Part shown: piece by piece, positions 52,970-64,000 of the stretch
How the letters are laid out: the number at the start of each line of letters is the position of its first letter
How positions within the stretch are numbered: the first letter of the stretch is position 1
Assembly (NCBI GenBank): GCA_963995505.1
Contig: OZ023198.1
Span: 1,054,001-1,118,000, forward strand
Reading direction: 5' to 3'
Source: Hypericum androsaemum
Lineage: Eukaryota; Streptophyta; Magnoliopsida; Malpighiales; Hypericaceae
DNA: 64,000 nt
The notes under the pieces: model-generated
What the model saw: only the letters and a program-made list of their open reading frames with translations
What the model was told of the DNA's origin: nothing
Databases searched by the model: none
Made by a program: the position numbers and the translations under genes

Positions 52970-54640
52970 ATCATTCCCCGTTACTCTTGCGGAAAACGGG
53001 ATAGTCACTTTTTCTTAAGAACCAAAACCGGGAGAGAGTAAACTGATGATTTTCTTGCCAAAAGAAATACAATCGGGACAGACTAAAGTTTCACATGTGA
53101 GACAGGTCCTCGCCACGAAGAAAACAACTCAACGAAGGAAAGTATAGAAAAAGAAAGGAAGAAGAAAGAAACACAGAGTGGTCCAAACTCTTTCACCCAC
53201 GCCTAATCAATTCGTATCATTTGATTTTTTTCCAATAAATTCATTACATTTTATTTCAACAATTTTTTACCCTTCTCCTCTCTTTCCCCCTATTTTTGTA
53301 AGTAAGGTAATTACAGTATTCACACGTCACATATGTACTAGTGTAGAATTTTCTCGTACGAGTACGAGGATATAGCCACTTGCCTCGTTAAAAATTCTAT
53401 CGCAATTAGCCATGTTTAGGGGAGTGGGGGCAATTGCTCCCACTTAAATTTTTTTGATAATTAGTATTTTTTTATTGTATGTCCCCACTAAAATTAGAAA
53501 TTGACCCTACAAAAAAATTAATCTACCTAAAAATTGAAACCAGAATATTAATGTGCACCATTATCAAGTTATATTGCCCCCACTCTCAAAATTTTCTGGC
53601 TCCGCCCCTGATCGCGTTAAAATTCAAAGATAAAAACAGCATCAGAAAAAAAATACACAAGATAGCATTGTTAAAGAACAATTCTACGATATAGATCCCA
53701 CATAATACATAGCCTACTTATACATTTGAAGATTCCTATTGCAATTAGTTTAGGGCCAATTGCATTACAAATCTCACTAACTAATTTCTCCATACCCCTA
53801 ATACAATTTCTCCATACTCTTAATACAATTTCTCCACACTCCTCTCTTTCCTTTTGAACCATTATAAATCAACTAAATACAATACCAAAAACAACCAATC
53901 AAAATCCTACGACTCCTACGCACAATCAATTGAGTTGAAATGTGTAGGATATTGATAGCGTCCGAGCAAAAAGTTTACTAATAGTTGTATCCTATCATTA
54001 ATCTAGTTATCTTCTCAAAAAATATCATTAATCTAGTTAAAATCAACATATCATAGACTCATAAGTCATATTATAGTCTAACCCGTTTGTATTTTTGTCA
54101 ACCTAGAGTTGAAGGGGAGAGGCGAGTTGGTCTGCCGACCGGCGAGTTGACTCAGTTTCGTCTCAAGACAACGATGCACCGGAACTCGGCCACAAGCGAG
54201 TTAACTCTATTTACATGAGAAGGGGAGCAATCTCAATTTACTAATAAATACGTAGATTAATCAATAATTGAGTTATTCTATTTAGAAAAAAAAATATCAA
54301 ATTTTTAGAAAGATACCACTATTAAATATTTGTTGAGAAAAATTACCAATTTTTTAAAATACTCTCCCACTCATACATAGATTATGCGGTAGAATGTACG
54401 AAAAAAACTCCATTTAACTTCTCCCGACTTTTGAAAAAGTATCGTCATATGTGTATGTATTATATCTACTACGTTATATCCCACCATTTAATCCGATACC
54501 GACTATCCAAATCCGCCAAACAACGAATTCAATTTTTAATTCTCCCAAAACCCTCCCAACATTACAAGAAAAGAAAGTTGAATTTACGATCCACTGTTAA
54601 CAAAATTGCTCCATGTTTGAGGAGTTTTTATTTACTGCAC
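52970..54640. other. Intergenic AT-rich region with MITE-like fragment
   Basis: No gene. At 53596-53610 the sequence CTGGCTCCGCCCCTG appears, a transposon terminus commonly seen in plants (CAGGGGCGGAGCCAG on the other strand). The roughly 200 bp before it (53410-53595) may belong to the same element, but its other end was not identified. Confidence 0.35.
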
Positions 54641-54649
54641 CCACTGTTA

Positions 54650-55287
54650 TACGAAATAAGTTCTCTTCACTAATCCCCCTAAAGGTGAGCTGTTTTCTAT
54701 GGATGGCGCTTCAAGGGCGTATTAAAACTAGGGACAACTTGCTAAGACATGGGCTTGTTAATCCGGCCGTTGCAAGATGTGCTTTGTGTGGATTGGAGGA
54801 GGAGTCTGCATCTCATTTGTTCATGCATTGTAAGCTTGCTGCCTCGGTTTGGAACTGGCTTCTCAATCTGTTAGGACTGAAGTGGTGTATTCGTGGAGAC
54901 TTGATGGGCTTTATGGAGGATTGGCTCAACCTGATGAATGGTGATGCCAATAAGAAGGTTTGGTATAGTGTCTTTGCATCGGTTTTCTGGAGTCTTTGGC
55001 TTGCGAGGAACAAGGCAATTTTTGACAACAAGGAGGCGAGATTGGAGCAGGTCATCCATTCGGCTTCTCGGTGGTTCGATGAGTGGGGATTATGGTCAGG
55101 GATATCCAGGAGCTTCCAATCGCAGGACATCATTCTATTCCTGGGCTCACTTGTCCATTGCTAAGATGGAGTTTACTTTTTGATCGGCTGTGTATTATGC
55201 AGTTGCTTCCTAGGCGACTACCTGGTTTATAAACTGTACTTGAGTCAATTTTAAAGGAAAAATAAAAGTTTATCTTTCAAAAAAAAA
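54650..55287 (+). mobile_element. LINE 3' fragment with zf-RVT domain
   Basis: The frame from about 54680 to 55160 encodes KVSCFLWMALQGRIKTRDNL, CALCGLEEESASHLFMHC and a Trp-rich tail (VFWSLWLARNKAIF), the zinc-binding zf-RVT region that ends many plant LINE reverse transcriptases. The fragment closes with ATCTTTCAAAAAAAAA at 55278-55287. The domain frame is open, so this copy may be younger than the other two. No target duplication was found. It abuts a truncated copy of the hAT-like MITE family. Confidence 0.78.
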
Positions 55288-55602
55288 TAGTCAGATCGTC
55301 GGTCGAAATGAATTTTTATTCTCAATTTTTTTACTATTTTAAAATAATATATATACATTTTAAAATTTATATTATTACCAATTTATTTTATCTCCGTTCC
55401 ATTTTTTTTTTTGTTGATTTGGTTTATGTTGTTAGAAAAAACGAGCTTGAGACAAAGATTTTTTTATTTATTTTTGTGCTGATTTCTAGCAAAATTCAGT
55501 CAGTGAGTCGATTCGCAAGGTGGGCATATCAGCCCCAAATCCACCCAAATGAACGATTCGCGATCTAGCCATCAGTCGGGTCGCGTTTTTTAAAACCTTG
55601 CA
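55288..55602. mobile_element. Truncated hAT-like MITE copy
   Basis: GTCAGATCGTCGGTCGAAAT at the left and GTCGGGTCGCGTTTTTTAAAAC at the right match GGTCAGATTGTCGGTCGGAC and GGTCGGACCATATTTTTTAAAAC of the element at 14030-14410. Its left terminus is missing, cut where the LINE fragment ends. Confidence 0.55.
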
Positions 55603-55818
55603 AAATAGTGCTCGAATCAAAAGAAAAAGGATTAAAAAAAAAGAAAAATACAAATAGAAAATAAAGACAAAGCCAACCCCACCACCAGCTCCCTCCCAAT
55701 CACAACTCACCGCCCAAACACACACAAACCTCTCCTACTCCCTCCCTTCTCATCCTCTCTATAAACGGAACAACTTAAAAGTGGCAAAAAAAAAAGAAAA
55801 AAATAAATTAGTAACTCG

Positions 55819-58714
55819 ATGGGAGGGGTGAAGTCTAGCATGGCGGCGAAGCTGGCATTCTTCCCGCCGACACCGCCGTCGTACAAGCTAGTCCCGGACG
55901 GCGGGCTTCTTTTGCTGGACCAGTTCCCCCACCGGGAGCACGTCCAGATCCTCCGTGTCCCCACCCGCCGCGGCAACGACGTCGTGGCGGTGTACGTGGC
56001 CCACCCGGCCGCCACCTCCACCGTCCTCTACTCACACGGCAACGCCGCCGACATCGGTCAGATGTACGAGCTTTTCCTCGAGCTAAGCCTCCACCTCCGC
56101 GTTAATCTCTTGGGGTTCGTCGCTTCCCCATTACTAGTTCCCGCTTCCCTCTTTGTTGCTGGTCTTTTTTTTTTCGGTTGAATTGTTTTTTTTGTCTCGG
56201 GGTTTTTGCTGGAGTAATTTTTTGCTGCTTTTTTTTGTTGTTGTTTTCTATAAAGTTGGACTCTTTCCCTTTAATTATTTTTAATTTTTTCTAGAGGTGC
56301 GCGTTTGGTTTTATCGAGAATATCACATTGTTTAGAGCATTAATCGACTCTTTTATAAATGTTGAAAATCTACAAACTTTGAATTAAATATTGAGATTTT
56401 AACATATTATCATAGCAGATTGATTCCGTGATGATTGTCTCATTTCTCGCACGTTGGTAAAGTTAAAGTTCGTGCCATCTTCGGCGATGGGTCTCATTAA
56501 TATGGTGTTAATATGGTGGGCTGGTTTAAAGTGTTGAAAATCTATTATGTTGGGTTGGATATAGAAATTCTAATGGAATTTTTGGAGTTGTTGGATTAAT
56601 TTTCTTTTTTCAACACTAAATAACTAAGCTATTGGGACTATGGGAATGTCGGATTTATGTTTTTGGGTCCATTGCTCACCATGTGCGAAACACTGGACGA
56701 ATGAACCCTACACCTTGTTCAACGTTTAGGGCATCTTGCAATAATGGAGGGTTATTGGATCAATCTGTTCCGATACTATATGGAAATTGTATAAGAAACC
56801 CGAGTGTCTAACTCATTGGATTAGTGGAACATGCAGTGTAGATATTGCAGTTTTCTGTTGGGACACTTCAAGCAGAAGGTTGTGACTTGCTTTGGCAGTT
56901 TGAGGAGTCATTTATACCAATTGGTGTTTAATTTGCGATGATGAGTGATGACATTGAGGGAAAGAGCTGATTTGTCTCTTCGAATTGTGAATTTGACGCT
57001 GCCTTGTTGCTTCCAAGGAATCGTTAGCCCGAGTAGAAGATGTATTAGCTTGTTCTTCTGCTTTTGTGCTAGCGATGATGTATATTCTCGATGATGTCGC
57101 CAGTTGTTTTGATCGTCTTCATTGCTTATGCATTCACCTTCTGTGTCAAAATGCAACTCTGCAGGTAGCTGTTTTTCGTGGCTACAATTCTCTTTCAGTC
57201 TACTTGTGTGTTTAATACACCGATGAATCAATCAGATTTACAGGAACTATTTAAGAATTTTTTTTCTTATTTTCAAACTTTGCAGGTATGACTACTCTGG
57301 CTACGGGCAGTCATCGGGAAAGGTAGCAGCTTGCTTCTTCTATCTGCTGTAGTTATGTTTGTTAAAATGGCAGCTTCTTTAGGTTGATACTTTTATATTG
57401 TCTCTCAGCCCAGCGAGAACAACACTTATGCAGATATTGAAGCTTGTTACAAGTGTCTTGAAGAGAAGTATGGAGCCACGCAGGAGAATATTATCCTTTA
57501 TGGCCAATCTGTTGGAAGTGGCCCGACATTGGACCTTGCTGCACGGCTGCCTCGATTGAGAGCCGTTGTTCTTCACAGTCCTATACTCTCAGGGCTAAGA
57601 GTCATGTATCCTGTTAAGCGCACCTACTGGTTTGACATATACAAGGTCTCTATCATCACCGTTTTATCTATTTACTGGCTATGAAGGCACTTTCTGTGCT
57701 TTCTATTCCTTGTGATTCTGAATACAGTTTCTTTGCTCTCTTTTTTATGCAGAACATAGACAAAATTGCATTGGTGAAATGTCCTGTTCTCATTATTCAT
57801 GTAAGTACGCAGGTGCTATATTTTATTTTGGTATTCTCATTCTGACCTCTGTGGACCGAGGGAGTAACTTGCTAGTACAGTTGCAAATGCAAGATATTGA
57901 TAGAACTGTCAAGGTTCTGTTGCTTTTTCAGTCCATAGAAACAATGGTGTTCTAGGGAAATTAGTCTACCAGATGCACGAACACCAAACTATAATAATAA
58001 CAATGGAGCATTACATTTTGTGTTGAAACATTTTATAAAATGTGAGCCACAGTTGCTTAACCAGTATCTAAAAGTTTCTATGGACATGGCTTCTCTCGGC
58101 TTGTCTCTTCTATCTGACAGCCTCATTTGCTTTCTTCTTTCTAGGGAACTTCTGATGAAGTGGTGGACTGTTCTCATGGCAAGCAGCTTTGGCAGCTGTG
58201 CCAAGAGAAGTATGAACCATTATGGCTCAAAGGAGGGAACCACTGCAATCTGGAGCTGTATCCCGAGTATCTTAGACATCTCAAGAAGTTTATTTCCGCC
58301 ATGGAGAAGTCACCTTCGCGGAGAAATACGTCCAGGAAGAGTACAGATGCGCTTGACCAGCCAAGGAACAGTGTTGATAACTTAGAGTGCCCTCGAAGGA
58401 GTACAGACAGGAGGGAGAAACCAAGAAAGAGCACCGAAGAATACAGCGAGTTTCCCAGAAAGAGTACGGATCGAAGAGATAAACCGAGAAAAAGCACAGA
58501 CAGGCCTGAAAAGCTAAGATTCCGTGAATACAAGGTCACCAACATTGACAGGCCTGACAAGCTGAGGATACCCTTTGAGCAATTGGAAAGGTCAAGGAGA
58601 AGCGTGGACTACCACGGCGGGAAATCTAGACAAACCATCGAGCAGCCTCAGGTAGAAAGAGGACGCAAGAGCGTCGATTGCACGCATCGAGCAGCGGACC
58701 GCATACTCTCCTGA
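55819..58714 (+). CDS. ABHD17-like alpha/beta hydrolase (putative protein depalmitoylase)
   Basis: Five exons, 55819-56114, 57286-57322, 57409-57645, 57753-57800 and 58145-58714, join to 395 residues. The hydrolase core has [22 protein letters not shown], the nucleophile elbow YGQSVGSG (Ser about 145), GTSDEVVD (Asp about 210) and GGNHCNLE (His about 239). This is the motif set of ABHD17 proteins, which remove palmitate from membrane proteins. The N-terminus MGGVKSS fits an N-myristoylation signal (Gly2, Ser6), so membrane attachment is likely; this is inference. The last 140 residues form a basic tail with about eight repeats of the type P-R-K/R-S-T/V-D. All introns are GT-AG. The first intron (1.17 kb) is by far the longest and contains no other gene. 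Confidence 0.93.
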
Positions 58715-59411
58715 CGACGATGGTTGAGTCGAATCTCGAGGGGAAGGATGGGCAGTGCACTTTCTCTGCATTGTTATTCGGTTGGGGCTGGTCATCTGGT
58801 ATAAGAAAAATTATCATGTTGGGGGTATAAATTATAAGTTTCAGCTTGTGTAACTTGATCCTTCCTTCTCATTGAAGTGCCTCACTGATTGTAACCTGGG
58901 ATCGTAGAGCTTGATATCCGCAGATGGATTGTAAAACCGCGAAACCGAACGCTCCTTGTCCGAATTTCTTTTTTTTTTCAACCAGTATGTTGGACGATAA
59001 TTTACATAATGGAGAGGATAATTTTCTTATTTTTTTTATTTTTGTAGAGCTGGAACTTAATTGAACGTACCGAAACCAATTGAAGAAATACCAATTGAAC
59101 TCAAGTAAAGGAGGTTAATGTGCGGGCCGTTGTGCAAAATACCGAAACCAATTGAAGAAATAAAGATTTCAATTTCAAACAAAAGTCCGAACTCTTAAAT
59201 AATTGCAATTACGTGCTTAGATAGCCAAAACTACATTTCATCACTGGTATAAAAAATAAAAAATCTTATTGTTACTTAGTCCAAATAACAGAAGATTTGT
59301 ATTTATTAAAAAAGATCTTTTAAAATAAATTGGTTCAACATTACTCAATTTTATTGCCAGCGAAATCGTTTGGCGTGAGGAGAGAGTTGGAAGCAATCAC
59401 AGACACTTGGG

Positions 59412-59412
<1 letters not shown>
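58715..59412. other. 3' UTR of the hydrolase gene and promoter region of ATG16
   Basis: AT-rich with no coding signal. The ATG16 transcript probably begins within the last 200 bp. Confidence 0.4.

Positions 59413-59413
<1 letters not shown>

Positions 59414-59442
<29 letters not shown>
59414..59442 (+). repeat. (TC)n microsatellite in the ATG16 5' leader
   Basis: About 14 TC units between AGACACTTGGGAG and TGTGG, some 60 bp before the proposed first coding exon of ATG16. Pyrimidine-rich leaders are common in plant promoters. Confidence 0.85.
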
Positions 59443-59445
<3 letters not shown>

Positions 59446-59504
59446 GTTTTCCCTAAATAAAACCCGAAAGAAACATCTCCCACGCGCCGATCCACCACCA
59501 TACC

Positions 59505-61393
59505 ATGTAAACCCTCTCCTTGTCCGAATTTCTTTTTTTGTTTGGATTTTTTTTCAATCCCGGAAAAAGCTAACCCAGAGATTGGGCGGGAAAATTGCAG
59601 GTCGAGGGAGGAGGAGGGTTTAGCGGTAGAGGCGATAAGGCACGCGTTGAAGGCGTTGAAGAAGCGCTGTTTGCTCGAGGAAGGCGCCCATTCCCCTGCC
59701 ATCCTCGCCCTCTCCCGCCCCTTCATCGCCCAGGTTGTTCCCTCTTCTCCCTCTCTTCGGGTTTTCGGATTGATGTTCCCTTGTGATCGTGTGGGTTTAT
59801 TGATTGGTTTTGGTGAGTTTAGGGTTCGGAGTGGAAGGAGAAGGTGGAGAAGCTTGATGCCGAGCTCCAGCAGTGTTATAGAGCTCAGTCTCGCCTTTCC
59901 GAGCAGCTCGTTGTGGAGGTCGCGGAGAGTAGGACCGTCAAAGCCTCGCTGCACGAGAAAGAGGCGCTTGTTGTTGAGCTCCAAGCTCGGGTGGACGAAA
60001 TCAGGTTGCGTTTTCCTCGATGATTGTTTGTTTGCACAGATGATGTTTGGTGTAATGTAATGTAATGTCGCAGCGCTGAGTGTTCGCAACTGAAGGAGGA
60101 CTTGGAAGAAAAGAGTAAAGCGGTGGACCTGATTGTGAGTGAGAACCAGGAACTTCGGTTACAGCTGGGAGAGATGACGGCCAAAGCGAAAGAGGCTGAA
60201 GCTGAAAATAAGATGTTAGTCGATCGTTGGATGCTTCAGAAGATGCAGGACGCTGAGCGCCTTAATGAGGTAATACTATTTCATTCCTGTTGTATGAACG
60301 AGCTTGTGAATTAGAAACTCGCTTTTAACGCGCTATTTTATTATCTGTGAATTCGGTTCGATGGCTTTAGGCTAATGCCCTTTATGAAGAAATGGTTGAT
60401 CGGCTAAAGGCTAGTGGTTTAGAGAAACTTGCTCGGCAGCAAGTTGATGGAGTAGTTAGGCAAAATGAAGATGGTGCCGAGTTCTTTGTGGAATCAACAA
60501 TTCCTTCTGTCTGCAAGCATAAAATTACTGCTCATGAGGGTGGTTGTGCTGCAATTTTGTACGAGTACAATTCCAGCAAATTGATCAGTGGGGGCCAGGA
60601 TCGGTCTATTAAGATGTGGGATACAAACACGGGATCGTTGACACGCACTCTTAATGGTTGCCTTGGTTCTGTTCTTGATCTCTCTATTACCCATGATAAT
60701 AGATCTGTTATTGCGGCTAGCAGCTCAAACAACTTGTATGTATGGGATGCCAATACTGGGCGTATGCGGCACACCCTCACTGGCCATGTTGACAAAGTGT
60801 GTGCAGTAGATGTCAGCAAAATTTCAAGTCGTCATGTCATAAGTGCAGCTTATGATCGTACAATTAAAGTGTGGGATCTCCAGAAAGGTTATTGCACCAG
60901 CACTATCATGTTTCCAAGCAATTGCAATGCCATCTGCTTCAGCATGGATGGACAGACCATTTGTTCAGGGCACGTTGATGGGAATCTTCGTTTATGGGAT
61001 ATCCGGACAACAAAGTTAGTCAGTGAAGTTGCCGCCCATTCACTTGCCATTACATCCATATGTCTATCTCGGAATGGGAATGTTGTATTGACAAGTGGGA
61101 GGGATAACTTGCATAACTTATTTGACATGCGCTCATTAGAAGTTTGTGGCACCTTGAGAGCTGCTGGTAACAGAGTGGCATCTAATTGGAGCCGCTCATG
61201 CATCAGTCCTGACGACGGCTATGTCGCTGCCGGTTCTGCAGATGGTTCTGTGTCTATTTGGTCGATATCTAAAGGCGAGATAGTGAGCACCGTAAAGGAA
61301 CACACAGCTTCTGTTCTCTGTTGTGCATGGAGTGGGCTTGGCAAGCCACTGGCATCTGCAGATAAAAATGGGATCATATATACTTGGACATGA
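59505..61393 (+). CDS. ATG16: Autophagy-related protein 16 (ATG16), plant type with WD40 repeats
   Basis: Proposed exons 59505-59506, 59601-59733, 59823-60004, 60074-60269 and 60371-61393 join to 1536 nt (511 residues), close to the Arabidopsis length as remembered. There is no ATG in frame with the conserved N-terminus inside exon 2. Splicing CCAT|GTAAAC to TTGCAG|GTCGAGG creates it (AT|G) and gives MSREEEGLAVEAIRHALKAL. Next come KRCLLEEGAHSPAI, which includes the ATG5-binding helix region, and a coiled coil (about 46-190, AELQQCYRAQSRLSEQL, MLVDRWMLQKMQDAERLNE). Seven WD40 repeats follow from about 235 to 511 (ISGGQDRSIKMWD, AAYDRTIKVWDL, LASADKNGIIYTW). ATG16 binds ATG5-ATG12 and directs ATG8 lipidation on autophagosomal membranes. 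The last exon carries the whole beta-propeller. Confidence 0.93.
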
Positions 61394-63337
61394 TGCTTTT
61401 TGGCCGAGGCTTGTAAATACTAAATACAACAGATTTTTGTGATGAAATCCATGGTTTCGAGCCAATTATGCAGAATCATGGAGGACTACAGTGCTCAAAT
61501 TGAAAAGTTCGTCGTCATGGCGATAGCCGCGGCTTCTAACACGGTTGATTTGTTCTCGTTACTGGATTCCGGGTTATATCTTTGTACATACAAGGGCCTT
61601 GCATGACTATTGTGGGAGTTCCTAAAGGTCAATTATGGTGTTTCTTCTTTGCTTGAACCACTCCAAATTACTTGTTAATCTTCCACTTTTGGATACTGTT
61701 CCCTACGGTCTGGTTTATATCATGGAACTGCATACATGCATGATGCATCAGTCCTTTGTTTTACCTTCCTCTTAGTTCTGTTTGCTTCATAAGTACGGAT
61801 AATTCACCTTTTAAGATTTTGAGTTATATAAAGTTTATGCATTTTTTTATAACATATTCTAATCGTACAGACTATTTCATTCACACTTTGGTTGGTTAGG
61901 TCCCTGTTCCTTTGTTTATCACTAGACCACAATTAAAATTGAGCCCAAATTAGAAAACATAGAGCGGACCCAGTTTGCATTTCCATTCATGTAAACCGAC
62001 AAAGTAACCGCTGATTACTAATGCAAGATGAGTAGGATGATAATAGTATATGCTTTGTTTTTCAAAAGTCGGTGTATCAATTTTTATTCCTAGTAAAAAT
62101 GACAAAACTTTGTTTGGGAGAAAAATAAAACTCAATGCCATCTAAAGCCTCGAAGTTTAGGCCATCCCGCCTAAATTGTTTCCACCAAAAAATAACCGCT
62201 GATTAACTACCGAATTCAAAAAAATTGTCTAACAAATAGATGAATGGAATTGGTGTATTTAATATTTATGGAGTTTGAGAATTAATTTGAGCCGACTCTA
62301 TTATGTAGCAAAACTCCAATTCTCTTTTACTAAGAGGAAAGCCGACTCGGTTGCTCACGCAATGGCTAAATCGACGATCTTCCCGAATTTCTTACTAGGT
62401 TGCTCGTTTTAGATTTTTGATAGCTAGCGATAATAAAATATTCCAGACGCCGTAAGCCGGACTTTAAACTTATCCGGTCTAAATAAAGTTTATATAGATT
62501 TAGATCGAGATCCAACCATAAATGGACCCTTAGAATCTTAAGATCTGAGTATTAGACGTCAAACCCATAAAATTTAACGTATTCTATCTTAAGATTAGGT
62601 CCAGGTCGTATAGACTTAGGGGTCACCATGGTTCTATTCGAATCGGAGAATCAGAGGTAACAAGAATCGAAACCGTGACCAAAGTTACAAAAACTGTCTT
62701 ACAACTTTTAAAAAAGGTTCAGTTTTTCGGTTAATTTTGTAATTTTCTGTAACCATCATCGAAGGTTTTGAAACCGTAGTCAACTCCTACCATTCTTAAA
62801 AAAATTTATTATTTATTTTTAATTATCTCTTAATCTTTATTGATTAATTGCTCTTTACAAGTATCTCTCCATAAAGGTAAAAAAATCACACATGAGCTTT
62901 GATGTAATTGGATCTAAAGATACATAATTTATTTTTTCACAAAAAAAGTCTAAAAAAGAAGAAAAAAATGAAACGTAATTGGAGGTTCCAAGTTTTTATC
63001 CCAAAACCTAATTTCATGGTTCCGTATAAGGTTTTATTTTTTAGAAACATTGTAACCAGCGATTCCAAAACGGTAACCGAAGGTTATGTGGTCAGCCACC
63101 CATATATAGGGACTCTTATCCTATAATAATCGTTAGTCGTTACTACTCCCAGTTGTATGTATCACTTCGGGCCGGCCCAATAGTGAACCCGAAAGAAAAG
63201 AAGAGCCCAATAACCCGTTTACTCTCAGGATCCGACCCGCTTCCTAAGATCAAACGGGTCCCAAATTCCCCTAATCTAAGCGAAAGGGGGAAAAAAGGAA
63301 ATTAATTCATCAAATCGGAAACAGAAAAGAGAGAGAG
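61394..63337. other. 3' UTR of ATG16 and intergenic region
   Basis: AT-rich, with GGTTCC/AACCG-containing blocks (62630-62790 and 62980-63110) that resemble blocks near 7770 and 9200 and may be MITE fragments. No gene was found. 63150-63337 is less AT-rich and is probably the promoter and leader of the next gene. Confidence 0.4.
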
Positions 63338-63442
63338 ATGGTGAAGGTGGCGACCTACTTCGCGATGTCACTGGGAGCGTTCATCTTCTGGCAATCCATG
63401 GATAGAGTCCACGTCTGGATCGCTCTTCACCAGGATGAGAAG
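63338..63442 (+). CDS. Small conserved membrane protein, first exon (gene runs off the right edge)
   Basis: The ATG at 63338 follows GAGAGAG leader sequence and opens 35 codons (MVKVATYFAMSLGAFIFWQS, then MDRVHVWIALHQDEK) up to AAG|GTAACT, a good donor in phase 0. A short N-terminal hydrophobic helix (residues 5-18) suggests a single-pass or tail-anchored membrane protein. I recall near-identical short plant proteins annotated as uncharacterised and do not assign a function. The rest lies beyond the window; no second exon is visible before 64000. Confidence 0.7.
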
Positions 63443-63447
63443 GTAAC

Positions 63448-63448
<1 letters not shown>

Positions 63449-63491
<43 letters not shown>
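63449..63491 (+). repeat. (CT)n microsatellite at the start of intron 1
   Basis: About 20 CT units starting 7 bp after the donor site of the preceding exon. Confidence 0.88.
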
Positions 63492-63495
<4 letters not shown>

Positions 63496-64000
63496 CCCCC
63501 CTTGAGGAAATAAGTGATTAAAAGGTGAATGCTTTATTGTTCCTGCTCTATTTGGTTTGCGGAATTCCCCTCCCGGGTTCGATTTCGCAAATGGGTAACC
63601 GATTTTTTGTCGTATTATCTCGATTTTGTCTGATGTTTGTGGAAATTAGGTATTCCCTAGGTTCGATTTTAGTGTGTTTGTGGTATCTTTGGTGTTGTTT
63701 GGATTATTTGAAGCTCGATCGGTTTCTTTAGTCATCGGCATTTTGAAACCAAGGGGAGCTGATCCGAGTTCTGAAAGGCTCAGATTGTCTGTGTCGGATT
63801 TGAGTGAATAGAGCAGAGAGTTGCTCTGTCCTTCCGTATGGGACGGACAATGTGACTCGGGATTGGTTGCTTAGGGTCAAAGACTTGAAAGCTAGCAATA
63901 TGAATGTTGTTTACTTTTTCTTTCCTCCTTTTGGGGTCCTTCGAGCTTTGTGTGCTGAGCTATTCTCGTGTGGGTCGGTTGCTTGTTGTTGCTCGGGTAT

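Noticed and set aside
59542..59600. Apparent start of ATG16 at 59542
   Set aside because: The codon there is TTG, not ATG, and the following residues lie in what reads as an intron ending TTGCAG.
1..64000. CRISPR arrays, bacterial operons, or viral genomes
   Set aside because: No regularly spaced repeats with unique spacers, no Shine-Dalgarno-linked gene runs, and no capsid, movement or envelope-type genes were seen. All retroelement parts fit LTR retrotransposons, TRIMs or LINEs.

Overview
This window looks like nuclear DNA of a flowering plant, most likely a eudicot. The genes have many small GT-AG introns. Recognisable products are typical plant proteins: the immune co-receptor SOBIR1, chloroplast RNA-binding and rhodanese proteins, plant-type ATG16 and BDA1-like ankyrin proteins. 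The spaces between genes are AT-rich and packed with plant transposons. I cannot name the species. All gene models were read by eye from splice sites, reading frame and remembered family motifs; no search was run.

Layout. 0-5.3 kb: two BDA1-like ankyrin genes, head to head (the left one runs off the window), with a 309-bp retroposon between them. 5.3-10 kb: mobile-element debris, including a 5S-like (Cassandra-type) solo LTR, a 1.1-kb terminal-inverted-repeat (TIR) element and a tRNA-derived SINE. 10.2-13.7 kb: a ten-exon chloroplast rhodanese gene (STR11-like, minus strand). 14-18.2 kb: MITEs, a TRIM retroelement and a 117-aa coiled-coil gene. 18.6-19.8 kb: a LINE remnant. 20.2-22.8 kb: a TIR element directly before a four-exon chloroplast RNA-binding protein gene. 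23.5-28 kb: gene-fragment-bearing repeats, with a decayed ATL RING-H2 gene, an unknown ORF split by a solo LTR, and a TIR element carrying a nested hAT MITE.

29-45 kb: the most instructive part. A lone first exon of a PP4/PPX phosphatase is followed by a duplicated SOBIR1 upstream region that carries only the first 148 bp of SOBIR1 coding sequence. Next come a gypsy-like 3' end and a gag-less copia element that is itself split by a hAT element. Then comes the second copy of the upstream region, leading into an intact SOBIR1 gene. Differences between the two copies identify individual insertions, one of them with a perfect 9-bp target duplication and its empty site.

45.9-46.8 kb: an MHF2/CENP-X histone-fold gene and a tRNA-Thr(UGU). 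48-55.6 kb: a Cassandra-type TRIM, another TIR element, a 5'-truncated LINE with 17-bp target duplications, and a further LINE 3' fragment. 55.8-61.4 kb: an ABHD17-like hydrolase and ATG16, whose start codon appears to be split by an intron. 63.3 kb: the first exon of a small membrane protein that continues past the right edge.

The genes do not form one pathway. SOBIR1, the BDA1-like genes and ATG16 are each plausibly linked to immunity or stress; the others are housekeeping. I found no new enzymatic system. The new information is structural: the fragmented SOBIR1 duplicate, the datable nested insertions, and the split start codon of ATG16.
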